A stretch of DNA of 58,717 nt from Chitinophagaceae bacterium (GTDB taxonomy: Bacteria > Bacteroidota > Bacteroidia > Chitinophagales > Chitinophagaceae): the NCBI GenBank assembly GCA_947450165.1, contig CANFUJ010000002.1:1-58717 (forward strand). The letters run 5' to 3'. This document shows, piece after piece, positions 1 to 9,772 of this stretch. The stretch's first letter is position 1, and every line of letters begins with the position of its first letter. The translations under genes were made by a program, and so were the position numbers. Under the pieces are notes generated by a model. It was not told where the DNA came from. It worked only from the letters and a program-made list of their open reading frames with translations, and did not search any database.

Positions 1-520
1 ATGCTCCATTTACACCTGATGGAAATACATTCAATCTCAACAGTGGGCTTACACTTGGCAATGGATTTAATGTTGATGGATATGAGAAATTAAAGTAAGT
101 GTTTGGAATACTTGAAGCCCTGATTACTTGTGGTATTGTGTTGTACTGCACAATTGCTGCAGCTTGAGGAACTGAAACCTGATTGTTTATAAAAGATTCA
201 AAAACTGCATTGGGTGCATTGGTTGGAACTAAACCACCTGATAATGCATTAATCAAAGCTTTTATCCCAGCATTTCCTGGTACAAACATCGTAAATGATC
301 TCGTACTGTCGTTTATCAAACTCAATTGATTTCCTCTTACCACCAAAGCATAGTATAAACTAAAATCGGCGTTATCTCTCAATGATTGATCCAGCTTTGG
401 TAAAGTAGATTGAACTGCTGGTGCTTCATTTACTTGTTCCAATTCCTTGTTACATGATGAAATTGAAATTATCGTTATCAATAAAGCGATAATCGAACTT
501 ATTTTTTTTATTGTTTGCAT
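1..520 (-). CDS. Fasciclin (FAS1)-like domain lipoprotein, N-terminal part, truncated by window edge
   Basis: Reverse-complement reading from ATG at 520 gives MQTIKKISSIIALLITIISISSCNKELEQVNEAPAVQSTLPKLDQSLRDNADFSLYYALVVRGNQLSLINDSTRSFTMFVPGNAGIKALINAL..., open to window edge. Lipobox-like ISSC and FAS1-like 'FTMFVPGNAGIKAL'. Absent from the ORF track because it has no stop in the window. Confidence 0.75.
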   Translation of the reverse strand, partial: MQTIKKISSIIALLITIISISSCNKELEQVNEAPAVQSTLPKLDQSLRDNADFSLYYALVVRGNQLSLINDSTRSFTMFVPGNAGIKALINALSGGLVPTNAPNAVFESFINNQVSVPQAAAIVQYNTIPQVIRASSIPNTYFNFSYPSTLNPLPSVSPLLRLNVFPSGVNGA

Positions 521-552
521 AAAATATTTTTTATTTTAAAAGTAGATGTTGA

Positions 553-3282
553 TTAATACACATTGAAACCATAGCTTACAAAATACAAGCCACCAATTTG
601 AGCACTTCCTACCCCATCATAATAATATGAATTCAGTAAGTTGTTTGCGCCAATTTTGATGATTGATTTTGATGATGGTAATTTATAACTAATCTGTGCA
701 TTTAATGTTTGTACATCAGGTAAATTTCCATTAACAAAATCTCCTTGATAAAAATAACTTTGTTGCCATCTGTACGCTAGATTGAATCCCATTCTTTTAT
801 CCGGACCAAAACCTGAATTAGAAATACTTGCATTTACCTTGTACTTTGGTGCATTAAAGAAAGCCACAAAATCTTCAGGAACATCTTTTAATACATCTGA
901 TGCAAAATTAAATCCTACTGCAAAATTCTTTGGCAAACGATAATCCAAGCTTATGCCAAAGCCATAGGTTTTTACTTTTTCTGTTGAGTTTACTGGAATT
1001 GAATAATAACGGTTTGTTGTATCAGACATGTTTGTTGGAACACCGTTTTTAAATTGAGCCACTAATTTTCTTCCAGTAAAATCTTGGTATTGTCCATAGT
1101 AACCATATAAATCAACCAATAATTTTCCTTTTGCCAACAAACCTTTGTAACCCGTTTCAAATGAAGTAATGGATTCTGGCTTTTGATCTACAATATTATA
1201 TTTAACGTTTTGACCAACGCTGAATGCATCTAAATCATACAATTGGTTGGTATCAAAATTATATTTTGTTCTAAAATACTTGTTAGAGCCCAATAAACGA
1301 ACACCACTTCCCACACCTAAGTCAATCCATTGTTGTTGGTTTGATGGGAAACGATAAGCAGTTTGATAAGAAACCCTAACGTGATTGTATTCTGCCAATT
1401 TAAATGTAGCTGTAGCTCTTGGTGTAAAACGACCTTTGAAGTTTTCGTTTTTATCATATCTTCCAGAAACAGCCAATTTTAATCTGTTGCCAATTTTTCT
1501 AGTTGCTTGTGTAAATACGCCATATTCATGGGTATGAATTGGATTGCCTGGAGCATCTGCAAATAAATTGCCTTCAGAATTTAATTCATAAATTTTATAG
1601 GTACCACCAACAATTAAATCAGCAATTTTAGAGGTAAATTTTGATAAATTATAGGTTGCTTCTCCACTATACAAACGAGAGCGATCGAATAATTTTGCAC
1701 CACCTTCTGCCAATGTTTTAGAACGGATAGAATCGTAATTCTTTTTAAACAAATCGCTGTTGTATTCTGGGCGACCTTGATCTGCTATTGTTCTAGCCGC
1801 ACGATGCGCATCACCATCTGAAGCGCCATTTAATCTTGCTGCTAAATATGCTTGTGTATATTCGCCATACCAAGTTTGAGATGGCTTCCAGCTTTCATTG
1901 AATAATCTTGTAGCAACAGTGGTGTTGTAAGAATCACCAGAGTTTTCACGTGTAGTAAACGCCCTAACTGTCCAATCTTTATGGTTCAATTCTAATTTGT
2001 ATTGACCCATTTTAAAATTCTCTAAATAATATCTTTCACTTCCTGTATAAGCCGTATTTCCACTACCCCAATATCCTGCTGCAATAGCTTCGATTTTTGG
2101 TGTGATTTTGTAATGTAATGCACCGCTAAATTTCATATTGATGGTATAAGGATTAACCACTTGTTTTTCGGTATAGCCCGTACGAGAAACGAATATGGTT
2201 CTACCATTATTTAAAGTATCTAAAAAGTTTTGTAGAAATGGTGCGCTTGCTGCAACTGTTGGAAAAACCAAAGCCCTCAAGTCAATTGTGGTTTCATCTC
2301 CATAGATATGAACACCATCATAATTGGCATCAGTATTTCTGTTGCCAGATGTAATGTGTCCTCCAGTAGCCAAACGAGCATAGTTTCTATCATCAACACC
2401 TCTCCAATCCTTAGCTTTGATGTACTCAGCATTGATTTTAAAAGCAAACTTTTCACTTAATTTTTTTGCAAAACGTAAAGTAATATTGTGGTAAGATGAA
2501 GGATCGTTTTGTGAACCATCAACATTCATTACCCCTTCTTTTGCCATTATAGAAAAACCTTGGTACTTAAATGGATTTTTGCTAGTCATCAACATGGTAC
2601 CGTTCATACCACCAGAACCGTATAATGCAGATGAAGCACCTTGTAATAATTCTATATTATCTACATCCAACTCACTCAAACCAACAATAGAAGAAACGGA
2701 GAAATTTAAACCTGGAGCTTGGTTGTCCATTCCATCTACCAATTGGTTAAATCTGTAATTTCCACTCGAGTTAAAACCTCTTGTGGTTGGTGTTACAAAA
2801 GTTAATGAAGATGTTGTAATGTCAACCCCTTTTAAGGTTTTTACAATGTCGTAAAAATTTGCACTTGGGGTAGCTCTAAGTGTTGCAGCACTAACCCTTT
2901 CAATAGATACTGGAGATTCCAAGATTTTTTCTTGAACCCTTGAAGCAGAAACCACAACTTCTTGTCCCAATGCATTTGATGGGTTTAATGTGATTTGAAG
3001 TTTCTCTGAAGCAGAATTAATTGTTTTTTCAATGGTTTCAAATCCAACAGCTGAAATTGTAATGGTAGCTGGTAAACTTTTTACAGTAATATCAAAGTTT
3101 CCTTTGTCATTTGTAAAAGTACCTGTTGAAGTTCCATTTATTAAAATGGATGCTGCAGAAACATTTTCCTTAGATTGGCCATTTTTTACATTTCCATTAA
3201 TTTTTTGAAATTGCGCAAAAGCATTTACACAAAAGAAATTAAGGAGTACAAAAGCAACCAAATAGTTGTAATTTTTCTTCAT
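553..3282 (-). CDS. TonB-dependent outer membrane receptor with N-terminal carboxypeptidase-regulatory-like domain
   Basis: Signal peptide MKKNYNYLVAFVLLNFFCVNAFAQ begins at 3282 (the ORF to 3429 is over-extended); CarboxypepD_reg-like region, plug (QLVDGMDNQAPG..., DVDNIELLQGASSALYGSGGMNGTMLM), beta-barrel C-terminus ending in aromatic-rich strand. Confidence 0.9.
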   Translation of the reverse strand: MKKNYNYLVAFVLLNFFCVNAFAQFQKINGNVKNGQSKENVSAASILINGTSTGTFTNDKGNFDITVKSLPATITISAVGFETIEKTINSASEKLQITLNPSNALGQEVVVSASRVQEKILESPVSIERVSAATLRATPSANFYDIVKTLKGVDITTSSLTFVTPTTRGFNSSGNYRFNQLVDGMDNQAPGLNFSVSSIVGLSELDVDNIELLQGASSALYGSGGMNGTMLMTSKNPFKYQGFSIMAKEGVMNVDGSQNDPSSYHNITLRFAKKLSEKFAFKINAEYIKAKDWRGVDDRNYARLATGGHITSGNRNTDANYDGVHIYGDETTIDLRALVFPTVAASAPFLQNFLDTLNNGRTIFVSRTGYTEKQVVNPYTINMKFSGALHYKITPKIEAIAAGYWGSGNTAYTGSERYYLENFKMGQYKLELNHKDWTVRAFTTRENSGDSYNTTVATRLFNESWKPSQTWYGEYTQAYLAARLNGASDGDAHRAARTIADQGRPEYNSDLFKKNYDSIRSKTLAEGGAKLFDRSRLYSGEATYNLSKFTSKIADLIVGGTYKIYELNSEGNLFADAPGNPIHTHEYGVFTQATRKIGNRLKLAVSGRYDKNENFKGRFTPRATATFKLAEYNHVRVSYQTAYRFPSNQQQWIDLGVGSGVRLLGSNKYFRTKYNFDTNQLYDLDAFSVGQNVKYNIVDQKPESITSFETGYKGLLAKGKLLVDLYGYYGQYQDFTGRKLVAQFKNGVPTNMSDTTNRYYSIPVNSTEKVKTYGFGISLDYRLPKNFAVGFNFASDVLKDVPEDFVAFFNAPKYKVNASISNSGFGPDKRMGFNLAYRWQQSYFYQGDFVNGNLPDVQTLNAQISYKLPSSKSIIKIGANNLLNSYYYDGVGSAQIGGLYFVSYGFNVY

Positions 3283-3419
3283 ATAGATTTTTTGGTTTTT
3301 ATAATAGTAAGCAAAATAAGTATACTTGATGCCAATACGAAATTTAATTTTTAACATCTGTTGATAGTTTACTGTGTTTTTAAATTCAAATAAACACATT
3401 GGTTTAATAACTTTACAAA

Positions 3420-4340
3420 ATGAAAGCATTTAATTTCCCCAATCAAACCAGTTTTTATAGCGGTAAAGTAAGAGATGTTTATGGCATTTCAGATAACCAT
3501 TTGGTGATGATTGCGAGTGATCGTATTTCTGCTTTCGATGTTATTCTGCCCCATCCCATTCCATTTAAAGGACAAGTTTTGAATCAAATTGCAGCTTATA
3601 TGCTCAATGCTACAAAAGACATCTGTCCGAATTGGCTTTTAAGCACACCTGCCCCAAATGTTAGTTTTGGATTGAAATGCGTTCCATTTAAAATTGAATT
3701 GGTGGTTAGAGGAACATTGACTGGACATGCTTGGCGTACCTATCAATCTGGTAAAAGAACATTATGCGGAGCCGAAATGCCAGAAGGTTTAAAAGAGCAT
3801 GATTTTTTTCCAACTCCAATTATCACCCCATCTACAAAGGCCGATGAAGGTCACGATGAAGACATAAGTCCTGCTGAAATTATTGCCAATGGTTTAGCTA
3901 CGTCAGAAGAATGGGAAATTCTAAGTAAATACGCACTTCAATTATTTGAGCGCGGAAAAGCCATTGCCGAAAAACAAGGATTAATTTTAGCCGACACCAA
4001 ATATGAATTCGGAAAAATTGGCAATGTTATTTATCTGATGGACGAAATCCACACGCCCGATTCATCACGTTATTTTATAAAAGAAGGTTTTGACGAGAGG
4101 CAAGCTGCAGGTTTACCTCAAAAGCAATTGAGTAAAGAATTTGTACGCGAATGGTTGATTCAAAATAATTTCATGGGCAAAGAAGGACAGCAAGTGCCAG
4201 AGATGACTACATCTTGGATTAATGAAATCAGCGGAAGATATATTGAACTATATGAAAAAGTAATTGGCGAAAAGTTTGTGCCTGAGCCGCTTACGGATGA
4301 GGAGGTGGAGGAAAGGGTTTGTGAGGTTTTAGAGGTTTGA
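3420..4340 (+). CDS. purC: Phosphoribosylaminoimidazole-succinocarboxamide synthase (SAICAR synthetase)
   Basis: YSGKVRDVY, ASDRISAFDVILPHPIPFKGQVLNQIA, VVRGTLTGHAWRTYQSG, LADTKYEFG, DEIHTPDSSRY motifs. Confidence 0.95.
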   Translation: MKAFNFPNQTSFYSGKVRDVYGISDNHLVMIASDRISAFDVILPHPIPFKGQVLNQIAAYMLNATKDICPNWLLSTPAPNVSFGLKCVPFKIELVVRGTLTGHAWRTYQSGKRTLCGAEMPEGLKEHDFFPTPIITPSTKADEGHDEDISPAEIIANGLATSEEWEILSKYALQLFERGKAIAEKQGLILADTKYEFGKIGNVIYLMDEIHTPDSSRYFIKEGFDERQAAGLPQKQLSKEFVREWLIQNNFMGKEGQQVPEMTTSWINEISGRYIELYEKVIGEKFVPEPLTDEEVEERVCEVLEV

Positions 4341-4779
4341 GAGGTTTGTTCAAAAGGTTCAATGTGTCCAATGTGTTCAAAAGTTTTGAGGCACTTTCCA
4401 CTAATTAGCAACTTTGATAATAAAAATAACTTTTTGAAAAGCCCCCTCGATCCCCCAAGGAGGAAGCTGCAAGTACTTTCGATTAATTAGAAATTTTGTT
4501 TACAATAAAAACTTTGTGCCAGGAAAAGTCAGAGCGAAAATGAGATTGAGAGCGAATTTTCACAATTGACTTTTTTCTTCATTCTCATTCTGTTTCTCAC
4601 TCTAAACAAAAAACTTTGTGCCTTTGTGCCTTCGCGTCTTCGTGTCAAAAAAAATGCTGCAAGCATTTCTACTTCGTGGCTTAAGTTTTGGGAGGTTTGT
4701 GAGATTCAATTTTCAAAAACTTTTATCAATACAAATTTCAAACCTTACCTTTGCGACCAATAAAAATACATCATTAGAT
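4341..4779. repeat. Repeat-rich intergenic segment (short G/T-rich repeats, C-rich palindromic motif, imperfect inverted repeat)
   Basis: gaggttttagaggtttgagaggtttg; ttcaaaaggttcaatgtgtccaatgtgttcaaaa; ccccctcgatcccccaaggagg; AAAACTTTGTGCC occurs near 4507 and near 4610. Confidence 0.55.
4746..4753 (+). promoter_or_regulatory. Possible Bacteroidetes -7 element (TACCTTTG, matches TAnnTTTG)
   Basis: Consensus match 27 bp upstream of the ychF ATG; no clear matching -33 element. Confidence 0.35.
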
Positions 4780-5880
4780 ATGGCATTACAAGCAGGAATC
4801 GTTGGGTTACCCAATGTTGGAAAATCAACTTTATTTAACGCAGTAAGTAGCAGTGCAAAAGCACAAGCAAGTAATTATAGATTTTGCACGATAGAACCCA
4901 ATACTGGATTGGTAAACGTTCCTGATCCTAGATTAAACAAATTGGAAGAATTGGTAAAACCTCAGCGTGTTGTTCCTACTCAAATTGAAATTGTAGATAT
5001 CGCTGGATTGGTTAGAGGTGCAAGTAAAGGCGAAGGTTTAGGCAATAAATTTTTAGCCAATATTCGTGAAGTGGATGCCATTATTCACGTCATCAGATGT
5101 TTTGAAGATGACAATATTTTAAGAGATGAAGGGCCGATTAATCCTGTTGGCGATAAAGAAATTATTGAAACAGAACTTCAATTGAAAGATATTGAAAGTG
5201 TAGAGAAAAAAATGCAACGTACCGAAAAGATGCTCAAACAAGGTGATGCAAAAATGAAGGCTGAATATGAGGTACTGAAAGCGTGTAGAGAACATTTAGA
5301 TAAAGGGAAAAATATTTTGTCGCTTGGTTTAAGTAAAGAAGATAAATTAGCCATTGCCGATATTTTCTTACTAACCGATAAGCCGATTTTATATGTAGCA
5401 AATGTTGATGAAGCGTCTATGCATACTGGCAATAAATACTCTGATGCACTTACAGAAGCCGTTAAAAACGAAGGTAATGAAGTAATTGTAATGACAAATG
5501 CTATCGAAGCTCAAATTGCAGAATTTGACAATGACGATGACAAGCAAATGTTTATGGAAGAGTATAAAATGGTAGAACCAGCATTAGATCGATTGATTCA
5601 TTCAACCTATAAGCTTTTGAATTTATCTACCTATTTTACAGCTGGCGTTCAAGAAGTAAGGGCTTGGACTATTCAACATGGTTGGAAAGCACCTCAAGCA
5701 GCTAGCGTAATTCACACTGATTTTGAAAAGGGATTTATTAAGGCGGAAGTTATTGCCTATAATGATTTTGTTGCATTGGGTTCAGAAGCCGCTTGTAGAG
5801 AAAACGGTAAATTGCGCATTGAGGGAAAAGAATATCTAGTACAAGATGGAGACGTAATGCATTTTAGATTTAACGTCTAG
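4780..5880 (+). CDS. ychF: Redox-regulated OBG-family GTPase/ATPase YchF
   Basis: [71 protein letters not shown]..., C-terminal TGS-like domain. ATG at 4780; ORF-track start at 4618 is over-extended. Confidence 0.95.
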   Translation: MALQAGIVGLPNVGKSTLFNAVSSSAKAQASNYRFCTIEPNTGLVNVPDPRLNKLEELVKPQRVVPTQIEIVDIAGLVRGASKGEGLGNKFLANIREVDAIIHVIRCFEDDNILRDEGPINPVGDKEIIETELQLKDIESVEKKMQRTEKMLKQGDAKMKAEYEVLKACREHLDKGKNILSLGLSKEDKLAIADIFLLTDKPILYVANVDEASMHTGNKYSDALTEAVKNEGNEVIVMTNAIEAQIAEFDNDDDKQMFMEEYKMVEPALDRLIHSTYKLLNLSTYFTAGVQEVRAWTIQHGWKAPQAASVIHTDFEKGFIKAEVIAYNDFVALGSEAACRENGKLRIEGKEYLVQDGDVMHFRFNV

Positions 5881-5912
5881 TTTTTAGCTATACAATAAAA
5901 TCTAAATAGTCT

Positions 5913-6650
5913 CTATTCCAAAAAATCATTCCAAGATTGATGCTCAAGCAATGTTTTAAAAGTCTTTTGGTTTCTCGGATCTTCTAACATTGATAAATGT
6001 CTTCCATGATGCATGTCTGTTCCTACGAAAGATACCATCCCATTTTTTAGCATGTATTCTGCAGCTTTTGTTGCTTCTTTACCATAGTATCCGGTTAGAG
6101 AAAGTAAATTTATTTGCAACATAAAGCCCAAATCAATAAACCGATGATACATTTTGTAATTATTATGATAATATGGATATCTTTCAGGATGCGCTAAAAT
6201 TGGGGAGTAACCAACATTTTGAATTTCAAATGAATATTGCTCGGGTTCATTTGGCATTGATGCATAAGAAAACTCTGTAAGAATAATATTATCTTTTATT
6301 GTGAGCAATTTCTCTTCTTTATTTAAAATCTCCAAAAAGTAACTATCCAACATATATTCTGCTGCGGCATGAACTTCAAAATTAATGGATTGATTTTTTA
6401 ATTCACTTTTTAAACTATTTAAAGCATTATTAATTGTAGTGGGTGTATTTCTATATAAGTCGCTAATCACATGTGGAGTGGCGATTGATTTTGTAACACC
6501 CAATTCCATTAATCCTTTTATCAAAAAAATAGAAGTTTCCAAATCAGGTGATCCATCATCAATTCCAGGTAAAATATGCGAATGCATATCCGTTTTAATC
6601 GGAAAAAACTTGATATCCTCAACTACTTTTTTCTTGAAAAAACTAAACAT
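5913..6650 (-). CDS. PHP-family capsular tyrosine-protein phosphatase (CpsB/YwqE-like)
   Basis: KTDMHSHILPGIDDGSPDLETS, AHPERYPYY, FVGTDMHHGRH metal-binding motifs; end of polysaccharide operon. Confidence 0.88.
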   Translation of the reverse strand: MFSFFKKKVVEDIKFFPIKTDMHSHILPGIDDGSPDLETSIFLIKGLMELGVTKSIATPHVISDLYRNTPTTINNALNSLKSELKNQSINFEVHAAAEYMLDSYFLEILNKEEKLLTIKDNIILTEFSYASMPNEPEQYSFEIQNVGYSPILAHPERYPYYHNNYKMYHRFIDLGFMLQINLLSLTGYYGKEATKAAEYMLKNGMVSFVGTDMHHGRHLSMLEDPRNQKTFKTLLEHQSWNDFLE

Positions 6651-6658
6651 TATTTAAA

Positions 6659-7408
6659 TTATTTTTTAAAGTATTGATGTAATTTACTCAAAGGTTTTAA
6701 TATAGAAACAAATAAAGGCAATGGAATCCCATTTGCTTTCATGGCTCTGTAATCATTCCTGTTGGCTTCTATTCTTTTTAAAAAATTATTATTACTCAAT
6801 CCTCCCTTTCGCATTCTAATTATAAGCTTAGAAATATAAATGGTACTTAAGTTGTGTTTGTATAGATACCTCGCCATGAATTCATAATCTGAAGCAGAAT
6901 AAAAATCTATTTCATAATTGCCATATTTTTCAAGCAAATCTCTTTTGAAATAAAATGCGGGATGAGCTGGCATCCAACCTGATTTAAATAAATTTCGGTG
7001 ATAAGGTTTCCCTTCCCATTTTCTGTAAATCTTGAAAATATCTTCTTCGTAAACATAATTCAAATCGCCATAAAGGGTATCTACATTATGCTTTTCAAAA
7101 GTGTTTGCAATTGTTTCTAATACATCTTCAGAAGCAAATACATCATCGCTGTGTAAAACACCTATAACATCCCCAGTAGCCATTTCCATCCCTTTATTTA
7201 AGGCATCAAACATGCCTTTATCGGGTTCTGAAATCCATTTAGTAATTTGATTCTCGTGATTTTTGATGATGTTGATGGTGTTGTCTTTCGATTTCCCATC
7301 AACAATAATGTATTCAATATTTTTGTACGTTTGATTTAATACAGATTGAATGCATTGCTCCAAATATTTTTCGCAGTTGTACGTAACTGTTATGATTGTA
7401 ATTTTCAT
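6659..7408 (-). CDS. Family 2 glycosyltransferase
   Basis: MKITIITVTYNCEKYLEQCIQSVLNQTYKNIEYIIVDGKSKDNT; start reassigned to ATG at 7408. Confidence 0.9.
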   Translation of the reverse strand: MKITIITVTYNCEKYLEQCIQSVLNQTYKNIEYIIVDGKSKDNTINIIKNHENQITKWISEPDKGMFDALNKGMEMATGDVIGVLHSDDVFASEDVLETIANTFEKHNVDTLYGDLNYVYEEDIFKIYRKWEGKPYHRNLFKSGWMPAHPAFYFKRDLLEKYGNYEIDFYSASDYEFMARYLYKHNLSTIYISKLIIRMRKGGLSNNNFLKRIEANRNDYRAMKANGIPLPLFVSILKPLSKLHQYFKK

Positions 7409-7427
7409 TTCTTTTTGATATGCTGCT

Positions 7428-9155
7428 TTATTTTGTGATGATATAATTTTCAAGAACGAGCATATCCATATTTGTTCTTAAAAAACAATTAAGTGCCTCT
7501 TCGGGCGTGTTTACAATAGGTTCATTTTCATTAAAAGATGTATTGAGTAAAATAGGAATTCCTGTTTTTTTCCTAAATGTATCTATGAGTTGATAATATC
7601 TTGGCGCTATTTCCTTATCTACTGTTTGCAATCTACCTGTGCCATCAACGTGTGTAACTGCCGGAATCAATTGTTGCTTTTCTTTTTTTATTGGAAACAC
7701 TTTTTCCATAAACGGAACGGGTTCATTCAATTCAAAAAACTCAGACACGTATTCCTTTAATATAGAAGGTGCAAAAGGTCTGAAACTTTCTCGTCTTTTA
7801 ATTTTTGAATTCAATAGTTCTTTTGCGTCTTGTCTTCTTGGATCAGCTAAAATTGATCTGCCGCCTAATGCACGAGGGCCAAACTCAGCACGTCCGCTCA
7901 TCCATCCTACTACTCCTCCATTGATCATACAATCCGAAACTTGATCATACAAATCAGCATCTTCAACAAAATTGAAATTGATATTTTTTTCAATTAAAAT
8001 TTCTTTTATTTCTGCATTGGAAAAATGGCTTCCTGTATATGCAGAAAAAATAGGTTCTATTCTAGGTAAATTTAAATGCTGATGATGCGTGTACATCCCT
8101 GCACCCATTGATATTCCAGCATCATGACCAGCTGAAGGAATATATACATGTTTAAAAGGCGTGTTTCTAGTAATCTTACCGTTGGCTACACTATTTTGCG
8201 CCACCCCACCGGCAATGCATACACTATCCAAGCCAGTTTTTTTATGCAAATGATTGAGCATGTGAAAAAGCACCAATTCTGTCATACGCTGAACAGATGC
8301 GGCTAGGTCTTTATGCGCTTGTGTAAGCGGTTCATCTTTTTTTCGTGGTTGTCCAAATTTCTCTATCATGTAATCGCTATACATGGGCGCTACAACCGGA
8401 ATAAAATCTTCTCCGTAATCAATAATACCAGATGTTGCGCTTCTAAAATATTTCAAGTTCAATTTGAATAATCCATCATCGGTAAGTTTTACCACATCTT
8501 GTAACTTATCCATAAAAGTTGGTGTACCATAAGGAGCCATACCCATAACCTTGTATTCATCACCATAATGTGGGAAACCAAGTAATTGGGTAAATGCGGT
8601 ATAACATAATCCAATAGAATGTGGAAAATCAACGGATTGAAGTACTTCTATTTTATTTCCTTTGCCGATAGCTGTCATTGCAGTAGAAAAATCACCAGAG
8701 CCATCAATCGACAAACAAGCTGCTTCTTTAAAAGGTGAAGGGAAAAACGCAGAAGCCAGATGACTTCTATGGTGTTCAACATTAATAACTTTACCTGAAA
8801 AATCAGAAGGCGACATGCCAAATGCTTGAGCCAAATGTTCTTCAATAGAAGACACTTTTTTACGATTGATTAATCTTTCTTTAATGGCGCCAAAATTTCC
8901 AAAAGGATTTTTAGCAACATAAATCATTTTCTTAAATAGCTTAACATTTGTATTTCTACCTATAGCAAAATAATCAACTTCTTCAATGCTAATTCCAGCT
9001 TCATTCAAGCAAAATCTTATGGCTAATTCTGGAAATCCTGCCCAATGTTTTACTCTTCTAAAACGCTCTTCTTCAATCGCTGCAATCATTTTGCCATTTA
9101 CAAAAATAGCCGCTGACGCATCAGCATGAAAAGCGTTTATTCCTATAATATTCAT
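7428..9155 (-). CDS. NodU/CmcH-family carbamoyltransferase
   Basis: GINAFHADASAAIFVNGKMIAAIEEERFRRVKHWAGFP; CLSIDGSGD; GWMSGRAEFGPRALGGRSILADPR; LLNTSFNENEPIV. Confidence 0.93.
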   Translation of the reverse strand: MNIIGINAFHADASAAIFVNGKMIAAIEEERFRRVKHWAGFPELAIRFCLNEAGISIEEVDYFAIGRNTNVKLFKKMIYVAKNPFGNFGAIKERLINRKKVSSIEEHLAQAFGMSPSDFSGKVINVEHHRSHLASAFFPSPFKEAACLSIDGSGDFSTAMTAIGKGNKIEVLQSVDFPHSIGLCYTAFTQLLGFPHYGDEYKVMGMAPYGTPTFMDKLQDVVKLTDDGLFKLNLKYFRSATSGIIDYGEDFIPVVAPMYSDYMIEKFGQPRKKDEPLTQAHKDLAASVQRMTELVLFHMLNHLHKKTGLDSVCIAGGVAQNSVANGKITRNTPFKHVYIPSAGHDAGISMGAGMYTHHQHLNLPRIEPIFSAYTGSHFSNAEIKEILIEKNINFNFVEDADLYDQVSDCMINGGVVGWMSGRAEFGPRALGGRSILADPRRQDAKELLNSKIKRRESFRPFAPSILKEYVSEFFELNEPVPFMEKVFPIKKEKQQLIPAVTHVDGTGRLQTVDKEIAPRYYQLIDTFRKKTGIPILLNTSFNENEPIVNTPEEALNCFLRTNMDMLVLENYIITK

Positions 9156-9175
9156 TTATTGAGAAACGATTTTAA

Positions 9176-9772
9176 TTAATTTAAATTAGGGTTTTTGGAA
9201 ACTGATTTATTTTCTTTATGCTTGTTATTGTTTTTATCAAACACAAATATCAATAAAAAAATAACGGCATACGCAACAATTGTAAACCAATCGTGATGAT
9301 CAATACCTAAAGGCATTGTCCAATTTTTATTTACAGATACCAAAAAAAGACTAATTCGAATTACGTTAATGCTCCAAAGGGAAAACAATCCAACAATTAT
9401 CCAAATTATCTTTCGGATAATTGATGATTTGTTGGCTAAAACAAAAGCTATCCAAAAACTGTATACCCCATAACCAACGCAATCATAAGCAATTTGAACA
9501 CCTTTACCATTTACAAATCGAATGATATGATTTTTAAATTGAATGGTTTGAATGCCAAAAAACGAAAGCAATGTCTTCGTACCAAACAAAAGAGAATTTT
9601 TTATTGCAGTTATATAATCTAAATATTTTGAAGCAAACTCACTATAATATCCTCCAGGCGCAACAAAGCCAATCCAAAAAAAAGTGCCAAAATATAGAAA
9701 AACAAACACTGCTAAAAACTTAATAATAAATTGCTTAAAATCAGCGTTTTTATATAAATGATTACTCTGCAT
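9176..9772 (-). CDS. Exosortase/archaeosortase family protein
   Basis: Multi-TM protein with conserved Cys (YDCVGYGVYSFW), Arg (INVIRISLF) and His (DHHDWF) in exosortase order; preferred start ATG at 9772. Confidence 0.82.
   Translation of the reverse strand: MQSNHLYKNADFKQFIIKFLAVFVFLYFGTFFWIGFVAPGGYYSEFASKYLDYITAIKNSLLFGTKTLLSFFGIQTIQFKNHIIRFVNGKGVQIAYDCVGYGVYSFWIAFVLANKSSIIRKIIWIIVGLFSLWSINVIRISLFLVSVNKNWTMPLGIDHHDWFTIVAYAVIFLLIFVFDKNNNKHKENKSVSKNPNLN

Noticed and set aside
4160-4411. 83-aa minus-strand ORF overlapping the purC end
   Set aside because: Antisense to purC and repeat sequence; Ser/Thr-rich low complexity.
4566-4763. 65-aa plus-strand ORF and the ychF ORF extension from 4618
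   Set aside because: Lies in the repeat segment; YchF begins at [17 protein letters not shown] (4780).
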